Source: JANNOG01 sp050329415 (GTDB lineage Bacteria; Actinomycetota; Actinomycetes; Actinomycetales; JBBAYJ01). From it: a DNA stretch of 38,167 nt. Within the stretch, counting starts at the first letter, position 1. Every line of letters begins with the position of its first letter. The translations under genes and the position numbers were made by a program. Positions 24,474 through 32,315 of the stretch are shown here, piece after piece. The notes under the pieces were generated by a model, which saw only the letters and a program-made list of their open reading frames with translations, made no database searches and was not told the DNA's origin. The stretch spans positions 1 to 38,167 of the forward strand of contig JBHJOS010000118.1 of NCBI GenBank assembly GCA_050329415.1, read 5' to 3'.

Positions 24474-26690
24474 TCAGGCACGGTCGAGGAACTCCTGGCG
24501 GTCCGGGGCGACCCGCTCCTCGATCGCCCGGCGCAGCTCGGCCTGCTCCGCCAGGTCCGGGTCGGCCGTCACCAGGGCCTCGGCGGCGGTCCGGGCGGCG
24601 ACGATGACCTCCTCGTGCCGCAGGACCCGCAGGAACCGCAGCGACGACCGCCGGCCGGACTGCGCGGCGCCCAGCACGTCCCCCTCCCGCCGCAGCTCGA
24701 GGTCGAGTCGCGCCAGGGCGAGCCCGTCGCGGGTGGCGGCGACCGCGTCGAGGCGGCGCCGGGCCGTGGAGTCCGGGGCGGCCGACGTGACGAGCAGGCA
24801 CAGCCCGCCGGCGCTGCCACGGCCGACCCGGCCGCGCAGCTGGTGCAGCTGGGACACCCCGAACCGGTCGGCGTCGAGCACCACCATGACCGTGGCGTTG
24901 GGCACGTCGACCCCGACCTCGATCACGGTGGTCGAGACGAGCACATCGACGTCGCCCGCGGCGAACGCCCGCATGGTGGCGTCCTTGGCGTCGGAGTCGA
25001 GCCGCCCGTGCAGGGGCTCGATGCGCAGCCCCGCCAGCGCCTCGTGACCGCGCAGCGACTCCAGGGTGGCGAGCACCCCGGCACCCGGCTCGGCGCCCGG
25101 CTCGGTGGGCACCTCGTCCTCCCCCGCCCGGCGTGGGTCGCCGTCGGCGCCGGGCGGGTCGCCGATCCGGGGGCAGACGACGAACGCCTGCCGGCCGCGG
25201 TCCACCTCCTCGCGGACGCGCTGCCAGGCACGGGACAGCCACGCGGGGCGCTCGCCGACCGAGACCACGTGGGTGGCGACCTCGGCGCGCCCGGCCGGCA
25301 GCTCAGTGAGGGTCGAGACGTCGAGGTCGCCGAAGGCCGTCATGGCGACCGTGCGCGGGATCGGGGTCGCGGTCATGACAAGCAGGTGCGGGGCCCGCCC
25401 GTCGGCGTCGAGCCGGCCGCTGCGCAGGGCGTCGCGCTGTTCGACGCCGAACCGGTGCTGCTCGTCGACGACGACGAGGCCGAGATCGGCGAACTGGACG
25501 GGGTCACTCAACAGGGCGTGGGTGCCGACGACCACCCCGGCCGCACCCGAGGCGACGTCGGCGAGAACGCGCCGGCGGGTCGCCACGCTCTGCGACCCCG
25601 TGACGAGCGCGACCCGGGTGCCGTCCGGGTCGCCGTCCAGTGTGCCGGCCCGGCCGAGGTCCCCCAGCAGGTCGGTGATCGTCCGGTGGTGCTGGGCGGC
25701 GAGGACCTCGGTGGGAGCGAGCAGCACCGCCTGGCCGCCGGCGGCCACGACGGCGAGCATCGCCCGCAGCGCGACCAGGGTCTTGCCGGTGCCGACCTCG
25801 CCCTGGAGCAGCCGCTGCATCGGGGTCCCGCTCGCGAGGTCCGCGGCGATCTCCTCGCTCACCGCTCGCTGCCCGGCGGTCAGCTCGAAGGGCAGGCGGG
25901 CATCGAAGGCCCCGAGGATGCCGTGGTCACCCGGCGAGCGCACGACCGCCGGGTGGCCTCGGGCCGCCCGCCGTCGCAGCACCAGGGCGGTCTGCAGGAC
26001 GAACGCCTCCTCGAAGCGGAAGCGGTCCAGCGCGGCGTCCCGCTCGGTCTCGGTGCGGGGACGGTGCAGGCCGCGCAGTGCGGTGACCCGGTCCGGCAGG
26101 CTGCGCTGCTTCAGCACGGCCGCGGGCAGCGGGTCCGGGACGTCCTGGGGGCGCAGGGTGTCGAGGATGACCCGGACCGCCCCGCCGACGACCTCCGACC
26201 GGGCGGCGCCGGACGCCGGGTACACCGCGATGAGCGGGGTGAGGGCGTCGTCGTCACCGTCGTCGAGCTGCTGGAAGGACGGGTTCACCAGCTGGAGCAC
26301 CCGGCGGTGGCGGGAGACCGTGCCGGAGAACAGCGCCCGGGTGCCGACCGGCAGCCGGCGGTCCAGCCCGCGCTGGTTGAAGTAGGTGAGGGTGAGGTCG
26401 TCGCGGCCGTCGGTGACGACGACCTCGGTGAGGGAGCCCTTGCGCTGGCGCATCGGCCGGGTGTGGACGCGGGAGACCTCGGCGATGAACGTGACGAGCT
26501 CGTCCTCGGCGAGGTCGGAGATCCGGGTGAGCTCGCGGGCGCGCAGCCAGGTGCGCGGGTAGTGCTCGACGAGGTCCCGCACCGTCGTGAACCCGAGGTG
26601 GCGCTCGAGGATCGCGGCCGTGCGCTCGCCGACGTCGCGCGCCAGCTGCCGGTCCAGGCGACCGGGCAGGGCCACGACCGTCCCCGTCAC
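24474..26690 (-). CDS. recG: ATP-dependent DNA helicase RecG
   Basis: RecG remodels stalled forks and Holliday junctions. The 738-residue protein has the N-terminal wedge/OB region (~60-160) and helicase motifs: Walker A LLQGEVGTGKT, motif Ia APTEVLAAQHH, DEQH box (VVDEQHRFGVEQR), motif III MTATPIPRT, and motifs V/VI (VSTTVIEVGVDVPNA, QLHQLRGRVGRG). An acidic, low-complexity insert (PGADGDPRRAGEDEVPTEPG) interrupts the second RecA domain. GTG 26690 follows GGAGG closely; GTG 26675 is an alternative. It diverges from rpmB. Confidence 0.96.
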   Translation of the reverse strand: MTGTVVALPGRLDRQLARDVGERTAAILERHLGFTTVRDLVEHYPRTWLRARELTRISDLAEDELVTFIAEVSRVHTRPMRQRKGSLTEVVVTDGRDDLTLTYFNQRGLDRRLPVGTRALFSGTVSRHRRVLQLVNPSFQQLDDGDDDALTPLIAVYPASGAARSEVVGGAVRVILDTLRPQDVPDPLPAAVLKQRSLPDRVTALRGLHRPRTETERDAALDRFRFEEAFVLQTALVLRRRAARGHPAVVRSPGDHGILGAFDARLPFELTAGQRAVSEEIAADLASGTPMQRLLQGEVGTGKTLVALRAMLAVVAAGGQAVLLAPTEVLAAQHHRTITDLLGDLGRAGTLDGDPDGTRVALVTGSQSVATRRRVLADVASGAAGVVVGTHALLSDPVQFADLGLVVVDEQHRFGVEQRDALRSGRLDADGRAPHLLVMTATPIPRTVAMTAFGDLDVSTLTELPAGRAEVATHVVSVGERPAWLSRAWQRVREEVDRGRQAFVVCPRIGDPPGADGDPRRAGEDEVPTEPGAEPGAGVLATLESLRGHEALAGLRIEPLHGRLDSDAKDATMRAFAAGDVDVLVSTTVIEVGVDVPNATVMVVLDADRFGVSQLHQLRGRVGRGSAGGLCLLVTSAAPDSTARRRLDAVAATRDGLALARLDLELRREGDVLGAAQSGRRSSLRFLRVLRHEEVIVAARTAAEALVTADPDLAEQAELRRAIEERVAPDRQEFLDRA

Positions 26691-26838
26691 GCCCTCCAGC
26701 GTAGGCACCGGCGGCCGCGGAGACCGATTCGGCCCGGGCGCGTCACGTCGGGTACTCTGGCCCGTCGCCCCGCCCGTCAGGAACCTGGTTGCGGCACCTC
26801 TGCGACACGCTGGGAACACACAGGACAAGGAGACGACG

Positions 26839-27021
26839 GTGGCGGCCAACTGCGACGTGTGCGGGAAGGGTCCCGGGTTCGGTCACAGCATCTCGCACTC
26901 GCACCGGCGGACGAAGCGACGCTGGAACCCGAACGTCCAGCGAGTGCGGGCCGTAGTGGCCGGTACCCCGCAACGACTCAACGTGTGCACGTCCTGCCTC
27001 AAGTCCGGCAAGGTCCGCTGA
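26839..27021 (+). CDS. rpmB: Large ribosomal subunit protein bL28 (zinc-binding C+ form)
   Basis: The 60-residue basic protein begins VAANCDVCGKGPGFGHSISH and carries two Cys pairs (CDVC and CTSC), marking the zinc-dependent C+ paralogue rather than the zinc-free form found in Zur regulons. GTG 26839 is preceded by AAGGAG (26827-26832). Upstream, tactct near 26753 could be a -10 element of the recG/rpmB divergent region. Confidence 0.95.
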   Translation: MAANCDVCGKGPGFGHSISHSHRRTKRRWNPNVQRVRAVVAGTPQRLNVCTSCLKSGKVR

Positions 27022-27092
27022 CCCGCGGCGCGCTCCTCCCTCGACGCAGGGTCACGTCCAGAGATCCGTGATCCCGAGCGGCCGCTCCGCCG

Positions 27093-27431
27093 TCAGAGGG
27101 CCGGTCGCTCCGGCGTACTGACGTCGCCCGCCTCGTCCCTGTCCAGGATCGCGGCTCGTGGCAGCACGGGCGCCAAAAGGGTGAGCGCTCGCCTCACGGC
27201 GTCCCGGGAGTGATAAGTCACCGAACTCGTCGCCAGGATCTCCCCGTCCTCGGTGACCAATCGCCACCGGTGCGCGCCGAGGGGATCTACGACCAGCTCG
27301 AAGTGAACCATGCGGGAAGTCCCGGGCGGCCCGGTGACCTCGACCGGCTCACCGGAGGCGGCCATGCCGTCGATGTCCTCCTCGCTGAGGTCGATCTCGG
27401 CCAACTCGTCGGACTGCACGAGTCCCATCAT
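27093..27431 (-). CDS. Small protein with DUF1508 (YegP)-like region
   Basis: The 112-residue acidic protein has an N-terminal segment IDLSEEDIDGMAASGEPVEV, and residues ~42-85 resemble the DUF1508/YegP fold (HFELVVDPLGAHRWRLVTEDGEILATSS-YHSRDAVRRAL). The C-terminal ~25 residues look disordered. The ATG overlaps the stop of the upstream small gene (ATGA), so the two are translated together; a second ATG lies 3 bp downstream. Function is unknown; an antitoxin-like or accessory partner role is only suggested by the arrangement. Confidence 0.6.
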   Translation of the reverse strand: MMGLVQSDELAEIDLSEEDIDGMAASGEPVEVTGPPGTSRMVHFELVVDPLGAHRWRLVTEDGEILATSSVTYHSRDAVRRALTLLAPVLPRAAILDRDEAGDVSTPERPAL

Positions 27432-27679
27432 GCGTCCTCCCTCGCCACGACGACAGTACGCAGCCGCCACGTACCGTCAGTGGGGTCCACGGGCTGCAAC
27501 ACCACCTTGAGCAGCTGACCCCGATCGTCCCGGGCGACCACGATGAGCCGGCGGCCGTACTCGGGATGGTCGTGCCACACCGCTCGGACGGGCCTCGCGG
27601 GCCATTCACAGGCACTCCTGACCTGCTGCCCAGTGATCCCCCGCCGCGACCGGATCTTGATCTCGACGCTCGGCGGCAC
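27428..27679 (-). CDS. Small basic hypothetical protein, first of a coupled pair
   Basis: The 83-residue protein (VPPSVEIKIRSRRGITGQ..., then HPEYGRRLIVVARDDRGQLLKVVLQPVD and WRLRTVVVAREDA) looks like a compact alpha/beta fold. It has a basic, aromatic-containing core and ends in beta strands, reminiscent in size and layout of RelE/BrnT-type toxins. I do not recognise a family. GTG 27679 is the longest plausible start. It is translationally coupled to the DUF1508-like gene downstream and sits between thiL and rpmB as an apparent insertion. Confidence 0.5.
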   Translation of the reverse strand: MPPSVEIKIRSRRGITGQQVRSACEWPARPVRAVWHDHPEYGRRLIVVARDDRGQLLKVVLQPVDPTDGTWRLRTVVVAREDA

Positions 27680-27841
27680 TTCGACGTATCCGATCCAGAC
27701 CCCCCCACGACCCGCGACGCTAGTCCCGGCGCCTCGGCTGATGCCTCATGTCCACAGGCGTGGTGGAGGCAGGAACGCCGGTGACGAACCGGACAGTGCG
27801 ATCGTGATGCGGAACGCTCAGGAGGATGCTCGGGGCCGGAA

Positions 27842-28864
27842 TCAGCCCGCGAAGTGGGTGAAGCCGCCGCTGCCCTGGTACGGCAGCCCCCCCAGCAGGA
27901 CCTCGCCGCCGGGGCGGGCCGCCACGGCGCGCCCGATCGCCCGGAAGCCCTCCGGCAGCGGCACGGCGGCCGGGAAGGTCGCCAGCAGCGCGTGGTCCTC
28001 GCCGCCGGTCAGCACCCACGACACGGGGTCGGCACCGAGCAGGCCCCCCACCACGATGAGGTCGTCGTCCGGCGCAAGGGCCCGCGGATCGAGGTCGAGC
28101 ACCACCCCTGAGGCGGCGGCCACCCGGCGGGCGTCGCGGACCAGGCCGTCGCTGACGTCGATGAGGGAGGTCGCGCCCGCCGCGGCTGCGACCGGCCCGG
28201 CCTCGTATGGAGGCACCGGGCGGCGGTGCCGGGCGACGACCCGGTCGACCGCCGCCCCGGCGATCGTCACCGGATCCCGGTCGCTCGAGACGGCCCGGTC
28301 GGCCGTCACGGCGCCCGCGAGCAGCACCGCCAGGCCCGCGCCGGAATCTCCGAGCAGGCCTGCCACCGCCAGCACGTGTCCGGGCCTCGCACCGGAACGC
28401 AGAACCGGAACCGCCCCCGCCGCCAGCCGTCCCGCGGCCGTGACCGTGAGGACGATCTCCCGACCGGCGGCCACGTCGCCGCCGGCCACGGTGGCGCCCG
28501 CCCGGACGGTCTCGCCGGCGGCACCCGCGGCGATCCCGAGGAGCAGCTCGGCGTCGGTGTCGCCGGGCGTCGTCAGGGACAGCAGCAGCGCCTCCGGGTG
28601 CGCCCCCATCGCCACGACGTCCGCCAGCCCGGCGGCGGCGGCCTTGGCACCGATGTCGTGCGGCGAGGACCAGTCGTGCCGGAAGTCGACGTGCTCGACG
28701 AGGGTGTCCGTGCTGAGCACGGTGGGCCCGCCCGCCGGCAGCACGGCGGCGTCGTCGCCGTTGCCGACCAGCAGGCGTCCGACAGGGGCACCCGCGACCT
28801 CGCGGACCCGCGCCAGCACGGCCGCGACCAGCCGGTCCTCACCGAGGTCGGACACCGTCGGCAC
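27842..28864 (-). CDS. thiL: Thiamine-monophosphate kinase
   Basis: ThiL phosphorylates thiamine monophosphate to thiamine diphosphate. The 340-residue protein has the expected segments: GNGDDAAVLPAGG, STDTLVEHVDFRHDWSSPHDIGAKAAA, GLADVVAMGA, GGDVAAG, LIDVSDGLVRDARRVA, and the late GGEDHALLATFP. The GTG start at 28864 gives VPTVSDLGEDRLVAAVL. It diverges from the DUF3515 lipoprotein gene with only 39 bp between them. The 162-bp stretch after its stop holds no gene that I can see; tgcctc (27742-27747) and gaggca (27766-27771) could form a weak hairpin. Confidence 0.95.
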   Translation of the reverse strand: MPTVSDLGEDRLVAAVLARVREVAGAPVGRLLVGNGDDAAVLPAGGPTVLSTDTLVEHVDFRHDWSSPHDIGAKAAAAGLADVVAMGAHPEALLLSLTTPGDTDAELLLGIAAGAAGETVRAGATVAGGDVAAGREIVLTVTAAGRLAAGAVPVLRSGARPGHVLAVAGLLGDSGAGLAVLLAGAVTADRAVSSDRDPVTIAGAAVDRVVARHRRPVPPYEAGPVAAAAGATSLIDVSDGLVRDARRVAAASGVVLDLDPRALAPDDDLIVVGGLLGADPVSWVLTGGEDHALLATFPAAVPLPEGFRAIGRAVAARPGGEVLLGGLPYQGSGGFTHFAG

Positions 28865-28903
28865 GCCGTTGCCCTCCCGGTCGTCCGGTCTACCGTGGCC
28901 CGT

Positions 28904-29371
28904 GTGCCAGCGGTGACCAGGCGACTGTACGGCGCGGTCCCGGCGATCGGTGCCGTCGCGGTCCTCGGCGTGCTGCTGGCGGGATGCGCGGGGACCGTCC
29001 GCGTGGACCCCGCCCCGGAGGGCGCTTCGCCGGCCTGCCAGGACGTGACGGACCGGCTCCCGGGTTCGCTGGCGGACCAGCCGCGGCGCGGCGCCGAGGG
29101 CGTCGGGGTCGCGGCCTGGGGGGACCCGGCCATCGTGCTGCGGTGCGGAACCGAGCCACTGGGGCCGACCACCCGCGAGTGCGTCACCGTCGACGGCGTG
29201 GACTGGGTCGTGCTCGCCCAGGGCGACGACGGCGCCGCGCTGTTCGCCACCTACGGGCGCGTGCCCGGCGTCGAGGTCGAGGTGCCCGGCGCGTACGCCC
29301 CGGCACCCGGGGTGCTGCCGGCGCTCGGGTCGGCCGTGTCGGAACTGCCCTCCGACCGGTCCTGCGTGTGA
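28904..29371 (+). CDS. DUF3515 lipoprotein
   Basis: The 155-residue secreted protein has a signal peptide with lipobox VLLAGC (Cys near residue 27), then ASPACQDVTDRLPGSLADQPRR, AAWGDPAIVLRCG, CVTVDGVDWVV and a C-terminal Cys. This pattern is that of actinobacterial DUF3515, commonly found between ddl and thiL. Function is unknown. GTG 28904 is chosen; GTG 28913 is an alternative. It is divergent from thiL. Confidence 0.88.
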   Translation: MPAVTRRLYGAVPAIGAVAVLGVLLAGCAGTVRVDPAPEGASPACQDVTDRLPGSLADQPRRGAEGVGVAAWGDPAIVLRCGTEPLGPTTRECVTVDGVDWVVLAQGDDGAALFATYGRVPGVEVEVPGAYAPAPGVLPALGSAVSELPSDRSCV

Positions 29372-29393
29372 CGCGGGCGGTGGACCCTCCGCG

Positions 29394-29454
29394 GAGGCTG
29401 TGCAAGACCTACAAATGCTGACGGGGCCAGGACTTGTAGGTCTTGCACAGCCTC
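29394..29454. repeat. Perfect 21-bp inverted repeat with 19-nt loop
   Basis: The left arm 29394-29414 and right arm 29434-29454 are exact reverse complements (gaggctgtgcaagacctaca + a). The element sits between the convergent DUF3515 and ddl genes, 22 bp after one stop and 44 bp before the other. It could be a bidirectional terminator, but it is longer and less GC-rich than the other hairpins here and its loop is large. Confidence 0.95.
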
Positions 29455-29498
29455 TGGAAGGGGCATGTCCGCAGCCCGTTTCCGCTGCCGGACCGCTG

Positions 29499-30665
29499 TC
29501 AGCGCAGGCCGGCGGGCCGGGCGAGGGCCGCCCGGATCAGCCGGTCGACCAGTTCCGGGTAGCCGACCCCGGTGGCCTGCCACATCCGCGGGTACATCGA
29601 CAGCGGCGTGAACCCGGGCATCGTGTTGACCTCATTGACGACCACGGAGTCCCTGGTGTCCCCTGTGACGAAGGTGTCGACCCGGGCCAGGCCCTCGCAG
29701 CCCAGCGCCCGGAACGCGACCACGGCGAGCTCGCGGACCCGGTCGGCGACCGGCCCGGGGAGGTCGGCCGGGCAGTCCAGCCGGACCGCGTCCGGGTCCA
29801 GGTATTTCGCCTCGAAGTCGTAGAACGTCCGCCCGCCGCGCAGGACGATCTCGCCGCACACGCTCGCCGCGGGCGGGGAGCCGGGGCCGGCGTCGAGGAC
29901 CCCGCACTCGACCTCGCGCCCGGGGATCGCGGCCTCGACCAGGATGCGGGGGTCGTGCTCGGCGGCCGCCGACACCGCCGCGTCCAGCTCCTGCTCGCCG
30001 CCGTCGACCCGGGCCACCCCCAGGCTCGACCCGGCCCGCGCCGGCTTGACGAACACCGGACTCCCGAGCTTCTCGACGCGCGCCAGCAGCTCGCCCCGCT
30101 CCGGACCGTGCCAGTCGTCGCGGGTGAAGGCGACCCACTCGGCCACCGGCACCCCGGCGGCCCGCAGCAGGGTCTTCATGGTCGGCTTGTCCATCCCGGC
30201 AGCCGACGCCAGCACCCCGGACCCGACGTAGCGGGCCCCGGCGAGGTCGAGCAGGCCCTGGATGGTGCCGTCCTCGCCGTAGGCGCCGTGGAGCAGCGGG
30301 AAGGTGACATCGACGGCGATCGGCACGCCCCCCGCGGGCGGGGTGGGCAGCAGCCGCAGTCCCCCGACGGCCGTGGACGGCACCACTTCCACCGCCGCAC
30401 CGCCCCCGCGCCCCGGCGAGGCCCCGTCCACGGACGGCAGCACGTCCCCGCGCAGCTCCCACGGCCCGGGCGAGTCGTCCGCCAGCCACCACCGGCCCTC
30501 GGTGTCGATCCCGACGGCCACCACGTCGTAGGCGTCCCGGTCGATCGCCGCGAGCACTCCCCCGGCGGTCACACAGGAGATCGGGTGCTCCCCCGATCGG
30601 CCCCCGAAGAGGACGGCGACCCGGGGACGGTGCGGCGGGGCGGGTGTGGGCTGCCCCCGCCGCAG
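29499..30665 (-). CDS. ddl: D-alanine--D-alanine ligase, apparent CTG start
   Basis: Ddl makes the D-Ala-D-Ala dipeptide of peptidoglycan. The conserved protein begins RPRVAVLFGGRSGEHPISC and contains LLHGAYGEDGTIQGLLDL, YVGSGVLASAAGMDKPTMK, VFVKPARAGSSLGVARV, the Mg-binding EVNTMPGFTPLSMYPRMW and a normal C-terminus. No ATG, GTG or TTG occurs in frame near this N-terminus. The only plausible initiator I can offer is CTG 30665, directly after the plsC stop, giving 388 residues; no clear ribosome site is seen, so initiation by termination-reinitiation is inferred. The long open frame further upstream is a plsC shadow. gpsA, often located between plsC and ddl, is absent. Confidence 0.93.
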   Translation of the reverse strand: MRRGQPTPAPPHRPRVAVLFGGRSGEHPISCVTAGGVLAAIDRDAYDVVAVGIDTEGRWWLADDSPGPWELRGDVLPSVDGASPGRGGGAAVEVVPSTAVGGLRLLPTPPAGGVPIAVDVTFPLLHGAYGEDGTIQGLLDLAGARYVGSGVLASAAGMDKPTMKTLLRAAGVPVAEWVAFTRDDWHGPERGELLARVEKLGSPVFVKPARAGSSLGVARVDGGEQELDAAVSAAAEHDPRILVEAAIPGREVECGVLDAGPGSPPAASVCGEIVLRGGRTFYDFEAKYLDPDAVRLDCPADLPGPVADRVRELAVVAFRALGCEGLARVDTFVTGDTRDSVVVNEVNTMPGFTPLSMYPRMWQATGVGYPELVDRLIRAALARPAGLR

Positions 30666-30666
30666 G

Positions 30667-31422
30667 CTACTGGCGGTCGGGCGGGATACGTCCGGTCTCG
30701 GCCACCCCGTGCGCGCGCGGGTCGTACAGCTGCGCCGGGGGCTGCTCGCCGCGCTGCTCGGCCACGATGCCGACGATCGCCGCCATGATCCGGCCGGTGG
30801 CCTCGGCCACGGCCTCGCGGTCCTCACGCCCGTGCAGGTCGGCGAGCGCGACGGGCGGGCCCGCCCACACCCGGATCGTGCGCCGGGGCCACAGCCGCGG
30901 CAGCCGCCGGTAACGCGGCAAGATGTCCGAGGCCCCCCACTGCCCGAGCGGGACCACCGGACAGCCGGTGGCCAGCGCGATCCGGGCGGCGCCGGTCTTG
31001 CCCCGCATCGGCCACAGGTCGGGGTCCCGGGTGAGCGTGCCCTCCGGGAAGACGAGCACGACCTCGCCACGGCGCACCGCCTCGACGGCTGCCCGGTAGG
31101 CCAGCGCGGCGTCCGGTCCCTCGCGGTACACCGGGATCTGCTTCGCGTTGCGCAGCACCGCCCCGAACACCGGCACCCGGAACAGCCCCGACTTCACGAG
31201 GTAGCGCAGCACCCGGCCGTGGTCCCACACCCAGTGCCCGGCGGTCACCGCGTCGAGATACGTCGCGTGACTGGCGACGACCACCGCGCCACCGCTCGCC
31301 GGCAGGTGCTCCCCGCCCCGCCAGTCGCGCCGGGAGATCGCGGGCATCACGCCGCGGATGACGCCGACCGCGACCGCGTACCCCCAGCCGAGGCCGCGTC
31401 GCTGCGAGCGGGGGGGCTGCAT
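30667..31422 (-). CDS. 1-acyl-sn-glycerol-3-phosphate acyltransferase (PlsC family)
   Basis: The 251-residue enzyme transfers an acyl chain to lysophosphatidate in phospholipid synthesis. It has the HX4D motif SHATYLD, block II GLFRVPVFGAVLRNAKQIPVYRE split over residues ~90-112, block III FPEGTLTRD, and block IV-like CPVVPLGQWG. A hydrophobic N-terminal segment suggests membrane association. The ATG at 31422 lies upstream of RRGLGWGYAVAVGVIRGVM; no strong ribosome site is visible. The C-terminal ~35 residues are polar. It is followed immediately by ddl. Confidence 0.92.
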   Translation of the reverse strand: MQPPRSQRRGLGWGYAVAVGVIRGVMPAISRRDWRGGEHLPASGGAVVVASHATYLDAVTAGHWVWDHGRVLRYLVKSGLFRVPVFGAVLRNAKQIPVYREGPDAALAYRAAVEAVRRGEVVLVFPEGTLTRDPDLWPMRGKTGAARIALATGCPVVPLGQWGASDILPRYRRLPRLWPRRTIRVWAGPPVALADLHGREDREAVAEATGRIMAAIVGIVAEQRGEQPPAQLYDPRAHGVAETGRIPPDRQ

Positions 31423-31484
31423 GCCCCGAGGGTAGGTCGTCAGCCGTGGTCCCGGCCGCACTGCTCGGGCCTTGACCTCCCTCC

Positions 31485-32198
31485 TCAGCGGTCGAGCCAG
31501 GCCGTGAGCTCGGGCAGGCGCACGACCGCGTCCCGGGCCAGCAGGAACCCCACGATGCCGACGATCCACGCCAGCGTCTCCCCGCTGGTCCGCTGCAGCC
31601 ACCCGGCCAGGCGCTGCAGAGGCGCCTCGACCCGGGCGCCGGCGACGACCCGGGCGGCGGTGAGGACGAGCGCGGGGACGACCATGACGAGGCAGTACCC
31701 CGCAAGCACGGCCACCCGGCCCGGCCAGGCAAGGTCCGACGTCCCCACGAGGCCCAGCGCCCCGAGGTACGGCAGCATGGTCGCGATCTCCAGGGCCGCG
31801 GCCACGAGAGCGAGCCCGACGAGCCCGGCCACCCCACCGTCGCCCGACATCGCCCGGTCCCGCCAGCGCTGCGCCCGCCCCCCGGACCGGCCCTGCCGCC
31901 CGGTCGGGACGAGGAAGCTCGCCACCAGCAGGGCGACCCCGACGACGAGCTGGACTCGCGTCGCGGCCGGCCCCTCGATCACCCGCGCCGCGTCGTCGGC
32001 GAGACCCGCCAGGCCGGCGACCAGGACGAGCCCCACCGCGAGGTAGAAGGCGGCGACGGTGGCGAGGAAGAGGACCACCCGTCCGGCGCGGACCCGACCC
32101 GGTGCCAGCAGCAGCCAGAGTGGGACGAGCAGGGTGCCGATGCTCGTCGAGTCGATCAGGGCGAGCAGCAGCAGCGAGCCGGCGAGGGCGAGGTCCAC
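31485..32198 (-). CDS. GAP/Sap-family integral membrane protein
   Basis: The 237-residue protein has six predicted helices beginning VDLALAGSLLLLALIDSTSIGTLLVPLWLLL and ending WIVGIVGFLLARDAV. Spacing and the ID-S-SIGTL start resemble the GAP (Sap, sulfolipid-1-addressing) family, related to LysE-type exporters and linked to lipid or glycopeptidolipid export in mycobacteria. The substrate here is unknown. GTG 32198 is the start. It diverges from a two-component system across 117 bp, which may regulate it. Confidence 0.8.
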   Translation of the reverse strand: MDLALAGSLLLLALIDSTSIGTLLVPLWLLLAPGRVRAGRVVLFLATVAAFYLAVGLVLVAGLAGLADDAARVIEGPAATRVQLVVGVALLVASFLVPTGRQGRSGGRAQRWRDRAMSGDGGVAGLVGLALVAAALEIATMLPYLGALGLVGTSDLAWPGRVAVLAGYCLVMVVPALVLTAARVVAGARVEAPLQRLAGWLQRTSGETLAWIVGIVGFLLARDAVVRLPELTAWLDR

Positions 32199-32315
32199 CC
32201 GGCGATCGTGCGCAGAACGTGGGCCCGCGTCGTCGGCGGATGGTCGGACCCGTCCGCCGGCGGGGTGCGACTTTCGACGGACCTCGCCTCCCGGGCGAAC
32301 GGCGACACTGGACCG

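Noticed and set aside
23436..27071. 1211-codon plus-strand open frame opposite rsmD and recG
   Set aside because: High-GC shadow; both minus-strand genes have full family motifs.
27076..27087. Palindrome gagcggccgctc after rpmB as a terminator
   Set aside because: It has no loop and no extended stem, and such palindromes are common by chance at this GC content.
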